Assembly: GCF_001514065.1 (NCBI RefSeq)
Contig: NZ_KQ948431.1
Coordinates: forward strand, 424,512-488,511
DNA: 64,000 nt
DNA from: Streptomyces antibioticus
GTDB taxonomy: Bacteria > Actinomycetota > Actinomycetes > Streptomycetales > Streptomycetaceae
Reading direction: 5' to 3'
The notes under the pieces are model-generated. The model was not told the origin of the DNA. It made no database searches and worked only from the letters and a program-made list of their open reading frames with translations. Each line of letters opens with the position of its first letter. Within the stretch, counting starts at the first letter, position 1. Made by a program: the position numbers and the translations under genes. This document shows, piece after piece, positions 43,069 to 50,221 of the stretch.

Positions 43069-44373
43069 GTGGACACGAGCGAGAGCAGCACCGCACCGCA
43101 GACACCGGCCCCGGCCCCGGCCGAGGGCCCGCCGGACCGACGCGGCTGGCGCCGGTGGGCGATGGACACCCGCCCGCTGCGCCGCCCGGCCTACCGCCGG
43201 CTGTGGAGCTCGACCGCCGTCACGGCCGTGGGCAGCCAGCTCACCGCGGTCGCGGTGCCCAAACAGGTCTACGACATCACCGGGTCCTCGGCCTGGGTCG
43301 GCTACGCGAGTCTCGCCGGGCTGCTGCCGCTGATGGTGTTCGCACTGTGGGGCGGCGCCGTCGCCGACAGCGTGGACCGCCGCAAGCTGCTCCTGGTCAC
43401 CAACAGCGGCATCGCGCTCACGTCGCTGCTGTTCTGGTTCCAGGCCGTCGCCGGACTGGAGTCCGTGGCCGCGCTCATGGTGCTGCTCGCCCTTCAGCAG
43501 GCGTTCTGGGGCCTGAACGCGCCCGCCCGCACCGCCTCCATCGCCCGCCTCGTCCCCGCCGAGGAGCTGACCGCGGCCAACGCCCTCGGCTCGACCGTCG
43601 CCCAGACCGGCCAGGTCGTCGGGCCGCTGCTGGCGGGCGCCCTGATCCCGGTCATCGGGTTGCCGGAGCTGTATCTGATCGACGCCCTGGCGCTGTGCTT
43701 CACGCTGTGGGCGGTCTACCGCCTGCCCTCCCTGCCGCCCCTCGCGGCACAGGTCAAGCGCCGGGCGGGCCTGCGCGAGATCGCGGAAGGGTTCCGCTAC
43801 ATCGCCCTGCACAAGGTGCTGCTGCTGTCGTTCCTCGCCGACGTCGTCGCCATGGTCCTCGGCATGCCCCGCGCCCTGTTCCCGCAGCTCGCCGGCGAGA
43901 CCTACGCGCCGTACGGCGAAGGGCTCGCGCTCGGCCTGCTCTTCGCGGCGATCCCCATCGGCGCGGTGCTCGGCGGCCTGTTCTCCGGCACCTTCTCCCG
44001 GGCCCGCCGGCACGGCTGGATGGTCATCGGCGCGGTCGTGGCCTGGGGCGTGGCCATCACCGGGTTCGGACTGAGCGACAGCCTCTGGCTCGCGGTCGCC
44101 TTCCTCGCCCTGGCCGGGGTCGCGGACATGGTCTCCATGGTGTTCCGCGGCGCGATCCTGCTGGCCGCGGCCACCGACGAGATGCGCGGCCGGATGCAGG
44201 GCGTCTTCACGGTCGTCGTGGCGGGCGGCCCGCGCCTCGCCGACGTCCTGCACGGCACCGCGGGCGCCGCCTTCGGCCCGCGCGCGGCCGTGGCGGGCGG
44301 CGGGCTGCTCGTCGTCGCCGTGATGCTGGGGCTGGCCGCAGCGGTCCCGGCGCTGCGCCGCTACCGCATCTGA
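43069..44373 (+). CDS. MFS transporter (EntS-like)
   Basis: A 434-residue major facilitator protein with 12 predicted helices after an N-terminal Pro-rich cytoplasmic tail (residues 1-35). The loop GGAVADSVDRRKLLL is the MFS signature, and overall similarity is to the enterobactin exporter EntS/MFS_3 group, which exports siderophores and drugs. GTG 43069 has AGGA 6 bases upstream. A tandem array starts 2 bases after its stop. Confidence 0.88.
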   Translation: MDTSESSTAPQTPAPAPAEGPPDRRGWRRWAMDTRPLRRPAYRRLWSSTAVTAVGSQLTAVAVPKQVYDITGSSAWVGYASLAGLLPLMVFALWGGAVADSVDRRKLLLVTNSGIALTSLLFWFQAVAGLESVAALMVLLALQQAFWGLNAPARTASIARLVPAEELTAANALGSTVAQTGQVVGPLLAGALIPVIGLPELYLIDALALCFTLWAVYRLPSLPPLAAQVKRRAGLREIAEGFRYIALHKVLLLSFLADVVAMVLGMPRALFPQLAGETYAPYGEGLALGLLFAAIPIGAVLGGLFSGTFSRARRHGWMVIGAVVAWGVAITGFGLSDSLWLAVAFLALAGVADMVSMVFRGAILLAAATDEMRGRMQGVFTVVVAGGPRLADVLHGTAGAAFGPRAAVAGGGLLVVAVMLGLAAAVPALRRYRI

Positions 44374-44374
44374 C

Positions 44375-44669
44375 CTGCGGCCCACTTCTACGGGTCCGGG
44401 CCTGCTGTCGCGTCTGCCCTGCGGTCCGGTTGTACAGGGTTCGGGCCTGTTGCCGTGTGTGGCCTGCGGCCCGGTCTTAGGGGGTCTGGACCTGCTGCTG
44501 TGTGTGGCTTGCGGTCCGGTCGTACAGGGTTCGGGCCTGCTGCCGTGTGTGGCCTGCGGCCCGGTCGTACAGGGTCCGGCCCGCTGCCGCGTCTGACCCG
44601 CGGCCCGGTCCTACGCGGTCCGGGCCCGCTGTCGCGTCTGACCCGCGGCCCTGTCCTACAGGGCCCGGC
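44375..44669. repeat. 44-45-bp tandem array, about 6.6 copies, filling a convergent gap
   Basis: Units 44375-44418, 44419-44463, 44464-44508, 44509-44553, 44554-44597, 44598-44642 and a partial to 44669 share CTGCGGYCCGGTCGTACAGG (core) and end in GTGTGTGGC or GCGTCTGAC. The array starts right after the MFS stop and runs into the 3' end of the convergent gene (stop at 44656). No gene or spacer structure. Confidence 0.85.
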
Positions 44670-45108
44670 GCCGCATCGAGTACTGCTCCATGAGCTTGCC
44701 CCGGGTCATCTCCAGCCGGTGCGCGAGGATCTCGGCGACGCTGCGCACCAGGACCATCCCGAGCGCCGGGTCCTCCTCGCACAGACCGAGCACGGCCGCC
44801 GCGTCGAACTCGTAGGCGCGCACGGGACTGAACGCCACCGCGCCGAAGTCCCACTGGTGCGGCGGGAACAGCCAGGACCAGCCGAGCAGGTCCCCCGAGC
44901 CGAGACTCGCCACGGTCACCCGCTGCACCGACGTCACCTGCTGGTCGAGCGAGACCGCGCCCGAGCGGATGACCCAGAACCGGTCGGCCGTGCCCCCCGC
45001 CTCGAAGATCCGGGCATCCTCGGGGAACGAGACCTCCCGGGCGAGGGCCATCAGACGCTGCCGCTGCGGCGGAGGCAGGGCGGTCAGCAGTTTCGTCGCT
45101 TTGGTCAT
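44656..45108 (-). CDS. Stand-alone cyclic-nucleotide-binding (Crp/Fnr-type) domain protein
   Basis: A 150-residue protein consisting of one cNMP-binding beta-barrel (EDARIFEAGGTADRFWVIRSGAVSL, LLGWSWLFPPHQW) and a C-terminal helix. The helix-turn-helix of Crp/Fnr regulators is absent, so it is a sensor or regulatory subunit rather than a DNA-binding protein. The last five codons lie in a tandem repeat. GGAG lies 8 bases before ATG 45108. Confidence 0.85.
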   Translation of the reverse strand: MTKATKLLTALPPPQRQRLMALAREVSFPEDARIFEAGGTADRFWVIRSGAVSLDQQVTSVQRVTVASLGSGDLLGWSWLFPPHQWDFGAVAFSPVRAYEFDAAAVLGLCEEDPALGMVLVRSVAEILAHRLEMTRGKLMEQYSMRRRAL

Positions 45109-45237
45109 GACGCGGGGCTCCTCGCCGGCGATTCGGTTCCGGGGCTTTCCCTACGCCCATTTCAGCCGCTGCCGCCGCCTCGGGCACCTCGGCGGACGGC
45201 ACTGATTGCGGCACGGAAGCCACCGGGGCATGGAAAA

Positions 45238-45269
45238 GCCCTGGCTGGACGGGGGAGGCCAGCCAGGGC
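45238..45269. terminator. Hairpin with an 11-bp stem in the gap before the Crp-like gene
   Basis: GCCCTGGCTGG (45238-45248) and CCAGCCAGGGC (45259-45269) pair perfectly across a 10-base loop. It lies 117 bases past the decarboxylase stop (minus strand) and 130 bases before the Crp-like start. A terminator for the decarboxylase gene is most likely; an attenuator is an alternative. The rest of 45109-45385 holds no gene that I can see. Confidence 0.6.
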
Positions 45270-45385
45270 AGTTCAGAGGTGGTGAGCGGAGGACCGTCAG
45301 GGGTCAACTCCACGACCACGTATGGATGAACCGTAAACCATCTTGGGGGCCTGCGTGAAACCAAAAGCCGGTCAAGTGACCCGTT

Positions 45386-46862
45386 TCACTCCTCGCCGGT
45401 CTCCAGCACCCTGATCGTCTCCAGTTCGGGGTGGCTCGGGTCGGGCAGGTTCATGCCCGCCGCCTTGCCCGTGCGCAGATACCGCAGCACCGGCTCGGTC
45501 AGCCGCTCGCCCGGCAGGACGGCCGGGATCCCGGGCGGATACGGCGTGACCATCTCGGCGGCGATCCGGCCGGCCGCCTTCTTGACCGGCACGTTCTCGG
45601 CAGCACCGAAGAACGCGTCCCGGGGCGACCTGGCCTGCGCCAGCCGCAGTTCGGCCGGCGCCGGCACCTCCACCCGCGGGGCCGGACGCAGCTCCGGCGC
45701 CACGCGCGCGAGATCCCGCAGCGCGGACAGCAGCTCGCCGGTGGTCTCCCGGTCGTCGCCATGGGTGATCTGCGCGCCGAGCCGACGGTGGTCGGCCAGA
45801 TGCGCCTCGATCCTCCGCTCGGCCCGCAGCCAGTCGGCGGCCTGGAACCCGGTGATGCGCAGCCCGTCCAGGTCGATGATCACCTGAAGGGGATCGAAGT
45901 CGTAGGCCAGCCCGGGGCCGCAGAAGTCGTCCCGGCCCTCGACGTGCAGCCCCTCGATCCGCTCGATGGCCGACCGGAGTTCGGTCACCAGATCCAGTGC
46001 CCCGCCCATCAGCTCCTTGCCGTGCAGGGCCATCTGCCGCCGCCAGCCGTCGAGCCCGGCGTACAGCAGCACCGAGGGACTGGTGGTGCCCAGCAGGTCC
46101 GCGCGCAGTTTCAGCACCTCGGGCGGCACGAGATCGCCCTGGAGATGGAAGACCGACCCCTGCTCCAGGCCGCTGCCCATCTTGTGGATGCTGGTCACGC
46201 AGATGTCGGCGCGCGTCCATCGCCCAGGACGGCAGGTCGGGATGGAACGGCAGATGCGCGCCCCAGGCCTCGTCCACGATCAGCGGCCGCCCGCGCCGGT
46301 GGCACACCTCGGCGACGGCCCGCAGATCCGTGCTCGTCCCGTACGGCGTCGGACTGGTGACCAGCGCGCCCTTGGCGTCGGGGTGGATGGCGTACGCCTT
46401 CTCGAAGGCCTCCGCGGACGGCGGGTGCGCAAGATGCCGCTCGGGGTCCCAGCACGGCTCGATCCAGACCGGTTCGATGCCCGAGAGGATGAGCCCCGAC
46501 ACGACCGACTTGTGGGCGTCCCGGCCGATCAGCAGCTTCTCGTGCGGGCCCGCCACGGACAGCATCGCCGCCTTGACCGACAACGAACTGCCGCACGTGG
46601 TGAAGAACGTGTGCTCGGCGTGCACGGCGTCCGCCATCAGCTCCTCGGCGCGCTCCAGCACCCGGCCCCGGGTGAGCCGGTCGTCGAGGCCGCCCGACGC
46701 CAGGACGTCGCCGAGGAACACGGCGTCGCCCAGCACCTCCCGCACCGCCGGGTCGGCGCCCCGCGCCTGTTTGTGCCCCGGCGGCGTGAAGGCCAGCAGG
46801 CCCTCGCGCCGATAGGTCTCCAGCGCTTCCAGTACCGGTGCCCGGGTGTGATCCACTGCCAT
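45386..46862 (-). pseudogene. Orn/Lys/Arg decarboxylase, interrupted by a frameshift
   Basis: Two adjoining frames together encode a full-length PLP-dependent Orn/Lys/Arg decarboxylase-family enzyme of about 491 residues. The N-terminal frame covers residues 1-216 (TPPGHKQ, TTCGSSLSVKAAM, LIVDEAWGAHLPFHPDLP) and breaks near 46208-46214; the C-terminal frame resumes with ICVTSIHKMGSG, which contains the PLP lysine, and runs to the end (TPYPPGIPAVLPGE). The break is a 2-base deletion in a GC-dinucleotide run. ATG 46862 is the start. Either a real pseudogene or a sequencing error; if intact, the enzyme would decarboxylate a basic amino acid. Confidence 0.75.
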
Positions 46863-46911
46863 GCGGTCCGGGTTCCCGTGCACCGGGCGGTCAATCCCGA
46901 CCCGCCCCTGA

Positions 46912-47130
46912 TCAGGCCCCGGTCCGCTTGCCCGGCGTCACGATCTCGTCCAGCACCGTGACGACGGCCTCGAACGCCAACGTCCGTACGCCGGCCTCCC
47001 GCGCGCCCTCCGGATCGGTCGGCCGTAGCTCCTCGCCCCGGGTGCGCCAGGCCCGCTGTTCCTCCACGGCACACGCCCGGGCCCGCTGGATACGCCGCAA
47101 CAGCTCGTCTGAGTCCACGACATCCGTCAT
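46912..47130 (-). CDS. Small hypothetical protein (72 aa)
   Basis: A 72-residue acidic protein with helical heptad-like composition (DELLRRIQRARACAVEEQRAW). I do not recognise it. GC bias at third positions supports coding. It is upstream of and on the same strand as the decarboxylase gene, 49 bases away. No strong ribosome binding site. Confidence 0.55.
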   Translation of the reverse strand: MTDVVDSDELLRRIQRARACAVEEQRAWRTRGEELRPTDPEGAREAGVRTLAFEAVVTVLDEIVTPGKRTGA

Positions 47131-47358
47131 GCGCCCCGGGTACCCCGTCCCGGCGCCCGGATGACCCCCGCGATCGAGGTTTGACCTGTCCCGCAGCGGT
47201 CAGCCGAAGAGGAGAGACCTGCGGTGCTCGCGCGGCGTGAGGCAAACCGCTGCGGCCGGTCGGCCATGTGCCCGGCCGGTGAGAGTCCGCCCGATCGCGA
47301 CGGCCCGGAGCACGGAAAGGTCCGGCTCGTGCCGAAACCGTTCAGGGAGCCCAGAATC

Positions 47359-47865
47359 ATGTGTAGGGAGCACAGGACCGCATCCGCCCCCGAATCGTCG
47401 GCATCCGGCACCGGACAGGTGACCTCGGGCAGCCCACCGTCGACGGCCCTTCGACAACCGTCCATGGCCGGCCGCTGCCGACCGCACTGCCCGTGCCGCC
47501 CTGCCGAGGCCCGCCGGGCCGTGGAGCGGGCCGTCGCCGACCGCTGCCGGGCCACCGGCACCACCTGCGACCGGGATTCCGTGGCGGACGCCCTGCTCGT
47601 CGCCTCCGAACTCACCACCAACGCCATCCTGCACGGCGGCGGTGTCACCGACTTCCGCGTCGACGTCGAGGAGCCCGGCGTACGGGTCTCCGTCTGCGAC
47701 CGCAGCGACGCGCTCCCGGTGACCGAGGAACCCGTCGACCCGCACGGACGATGGCGGGTGGGCGGCCACGGCTGGCCGATCGTCTGCCGGCTGGCACGCG
47801 ACGTCCGGATCACCGGCCTTGCCTCCGGAGGCAAGTGCATCACCGCGGTCGTACCCCTGTCCTGA
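47359..47865 (+). CDS. Anti-sigma-factor-type ATP-binding protein (RsbW/HATPase_c)
   Basis: A 168-residue protein with a Cys- and Pro-rich N-terminus (about 50 residues) and a GHKL ATPase domain: N box VASELTTNAILHGG, G1-like CDRSDALPV and G2-like GGHGWPIV. This is the RsbW/SpoIIAB-like family whose members bind SigB/F-type sigma factors. GGGAG lies 9 bases before ATG 47359. The sigma gene lies 186 bases downstream on the same strand and is the obvious candidate partner; no anti-anti-sigma (STAS) gene is present. Confidence 0.85.
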   Translation: MCREHRTASAPESSASGTGQVTSGSPPSTALRQPSMAGRCRPHCPCRPAEARRAVERAVADRCRATGTTCDRDSVADALLVASELTTNAILHGGGVTDFRVDVEEPGVRVSVCDRSDALPVTEEPVDPHGRWRVGGHGWPIVCRLARDVRITGLASGGKCITAVVPLS

Positions 47866-48051
47866 CACGACGTCTGTCTTTCGCCACGAAGCGGAGTTTG
47901 CTCCCCCGGCGGCAGGGCAGACGCACATTCGTGCTTCGGACCGGAGGCGCGCCGACGGGAGCGACAGCGTTGCTCCCGGGCCCTCCGGGTGTCCGGGCAG
48001 CGCTCCTCCCGCGGTCAAGTCCTTGAAACCATCTGTCAGGAGCGATTCCGC

Positions 48052-48885
48052 ATGCTTATCGATAAAACGACAAGCCGTCCCAGCATGCCCGACACGTCGG
48101 CTGCGGCACCCCGGCGGCGGCATGACGACGCCCCCGACACCGCGACGCTCTTCGCCCGACTGGCCGCCCTGGAGGACGGCCCGGAGCGGGACGCCGTCCG
48201 CGACGAACTCGTCACCGCCTGGCTCCCCATGGCCCACCGCATCGCCGGCCGCTTTCGTGAGCGCGGCGAGTCCCTCGAGGACCTGCGGCAGGTCGCCGCC
48301 CTCGGACTCGTCAAGGCCGTCGACCGTTTCGACCCCGAGCGCGGCGCCTTCGAGAGCTACGCCGTCCCCACCATCACCGGCGAGGTCAAGCGCCACTTCC
48401 GGGACCGGATGTGGGCGCTGCGGGTGCCCCGCCGGGTACAGGAACTGCGCAACAAGGTACGGGTGGCCCGCCGAGAGCTCACCCAGACGCCGGGCACCCC
48501 CGAACCCACCCCGGCCGACCTCGCCGCCCACACCGGTCTGACCGAGGACGAGGTCACCGCGGGACTGGAGGCGCTGGAGAGCTACAGTGCCCTGTCCCTG
48601 GACGCCGAACTCTCCACCGGCGACGACGGATACAGCCTCGCCGACACCCTGGGCAGCTCCGACTCCTCCTTCGACGTCGTGGTCGACCGCGAGTCCGTCA
48701 AGGCGGGCCTGAGCAGGCTGCCCGAGCGGGAACGCGCCATCCTCTACATGCGGTTCTTCGAGGACATGACCCAGAGCCGCATCGCCGACCAGCTCGGCAT
48801 CTCGCAGATGCACGTCTCCCGGCTGATCAGCCGCAGCTGCGCCCGGGTCCGCGCCGAGGCGCTGGGCGAGAGGCTCTCGGTGTGA
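48052..48885 (+). CDS. SigB/SigF-family RNA polymerase sigma factor
   Basis: A 277-residue group 3 sigma factor: region 2 (LAMAHRIAGRF-like start, DLRQVAALGLVKAVDRFDPERG, FESYAVPTITGEVKRHFRD), region 3 (TPADLAAHTGLTEDEV) and region 4 (LPERERAILYMRFFEDMTQSRIADQLGISQMHVSRL). It resembles the Streptomyces SigB/F/G/H group, which directs GGGTAC-type promoters. AGGAG lies 8 bases before ATG 48052. Probably controlled by the upstream ATPase. The 186-base gap before it shows no gene. Confidence 0.92.
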   Translation: MLIDKTTSRPSMPDTSAAAPRRRHDDAPDTATLFARLAALEDGPERDAVRDELVTAWLPMAHRIAGRFRERGESLEDLRQVAALGLVKAVDRFDPERGAFESYAVPTITGEVKRHFRDRMWALRVPRRVQELRNKVRVARRELTQTPGTPEPTPADLAAHTGLTEDEVTAGLEALESYSALSLDAELSTGDDGYSLADTLGSSDSSFDVVVDRESVKAGLSRLPERERAILYMRFFEDMTQSRIADQLGISQMHVSRLISRSCARVRAEALGERLSV

Positions 48886-48928
48886 ACCCCGGGCCGCGAC
48901 CCGGGTACTCGGAGGGCGGGAGGTCGAG

Positions 48929-49768
48929 ATGAACGCGGCTGCCACCGCTCGCGAGGGCCGTAGGGATGCCGAACGCGCGGCCCGCGGCCCGGTGACCGAG
49001 GGCGCGGCCCGCGCGGGGCTCGTCGCTCGCGGCGTGATCTACCTGCTGGTCGGCGCCCTGGCGCTCCAGATCGCCTTCGGCGACGGAAAGCGCCAGGCCG
49101 ACCGCGGCGGCGCCCTCGCCGAGCTGTCCGACAAGCCCTTTGGCTCCGTCCTGCTGTGGGCACTGGGCGTCGGGCTCGTCGGCATGGCCCTGTGGCGGCT
49201 GTCCGAGGCGCTGTTCGGCTCGGTCGGACGCGACGGGCGTACGGCGAAGAAGCGGCTGCTGGCCGTGGTCCGGTTCGTCTTCTACGGCTTCGTCGCCTAC
49301 TCCGTGCTGTCGTTCGCGGCCGGCTCGGGCGGGGGCGGCCAGCGGTCGAGCGACAAGCAGTCCAAGGACGTCACGGCGAAGGTCCTGGAGATGCCCGCCG
49401 GTCAGTGGCTCGTGGCGCTGGCCGGCGCCGGGGTCGCCGTCGCGGGGGTGTGGATCGGGGTCCGGGCGCTCATGCGCTCGTACCAGGAAGATTTCAAGCT
49501 CGGTGAGATGTCCCGGTGGACGCGGCGCCTGGTGGATGTGACGGGCGTCGGCGGGGGCGTGGCACGCGGCCTGATCTTCGCGACGGCCGGAGGCTTCGCC
49601 GTACGGGCCGCGGTCGACTACGAGCCCGACAAGGCCAAGGGCCTCGACGACACCCTCCGCTCCTTCGCCGACACCCCCCTGGGCCCGTCGCTACTGGCCT
49701 GCGTGGCGGCGGGCCTGGTGCTGTTCGGCCTGTTCTCGTTCGCCCTGGCGAGGTGGCGCAGGGTGTGA
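48929..49768 (+). CDS. DUF1206 membrane protein
   Basis: A 279-residue membrane protein with six predicted helices arranged as three internal repeats of about 75 residues, each opening with a basic amphipathic stretch (ARAGLVARGVIYLLVGALAL and related). This is the DUF1206 family. Function unknown. GGGAGG lies 5 bases before ATG 48929. It follows the sigma gene by 43 bases and may be co-expressed with it. Confidence 0.88.
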   Translation: MNAAATAREGRRDAERAARGPVTEGAARAGLVARGVIYLLVGALALQIAFGDGKRQADRGGALAELSDKPFGSVLLWALGVGLVGMALWRLSEALFGSVGRDGRTAKKRLLAVVRFVFYGFVAYSVLSFAAGSGGGGQRSSDKQSKDVTAKVLEMPAGQWLVALAGAGVAVAGVWIGVRALMRSYQEDFKLGEMSRWTRRLVDVTGVGGGVARGLIFATAGGFAVRAAVDYEPDKAKGLDDTLRSFADTPLGPSLLACVAAGLVLFGLFSFALARWRRV

Positions 49769-49886
49769 GGCGGCCCGGCCGGAGACATGCGGCGAGGGTG
49801 AGGTGCGGCGGATTCATGGGCGCAGGGGCATTGCCGCGAGCGCCGGGGACCCGGCAACGAGCCGGAGTCCGGCCGCCCACACCCTC

Positions 49887-50139
49887 CGCAGAGGCCCGGG
49901 CACCCCGGCCGCACCCCCGCGCCTCACACCCGACGCGGGCGCCGGGGGCCAGGGCGCCCGGCGCCCACCCCCGAACCCCGACTCAGCCCACCCGCAGGTG
50001 CCGGGGACCCGGCCGCAAGCCCGAATCCGCTCCACCCGCACCTGACGCAGATACCGGGTGGCCCCGGCCGCAACCCGCGCCTCACACCCCGACGCAGGCG
50101 CCGAGGCCCCGGCCGCGAGGCCGAATCCAGCGCGCCTCA
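49887..50139. repeat. Degenerate 47-bp tandem array in a convergent gap
   Basis: Units open with CGCAG or CGCGG at 49887, 49934, 49993, 50046 and 50093 (lengths 47, 59, 53, 47, 47); shared words are GGCCGCAAGCCCGAATCC and CGCGCCTCAC. They fill most of the 453-base gap between the DUF1206 and FUSC genes (49769-50221), where I see no gene. Confidence 0.7.
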
Positions 50140-50221
50140 CGCATGCCCCAAGTGAGACGCACCGGCTTCGGGCTCGCGGCCGGGCCGTCGGCAACTGCGG
50201 CAGAGGTGATGCTCCTCGGCC

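Noticed and set aside
44455-45285. Plus-strand frame across the repeat array and the Crp-like gene
   Set aside because: Translates the repeat into RVWPAARSYRVRACC-like units and then the antisense of a clear cNMP-binding domain.
48883-48908. GGGTAC at 48903 as a SigB-type promoter for the DUF1206 gene
   Set aside because: No GNNT at 14-16 bases upstream; the leader would also be very short.
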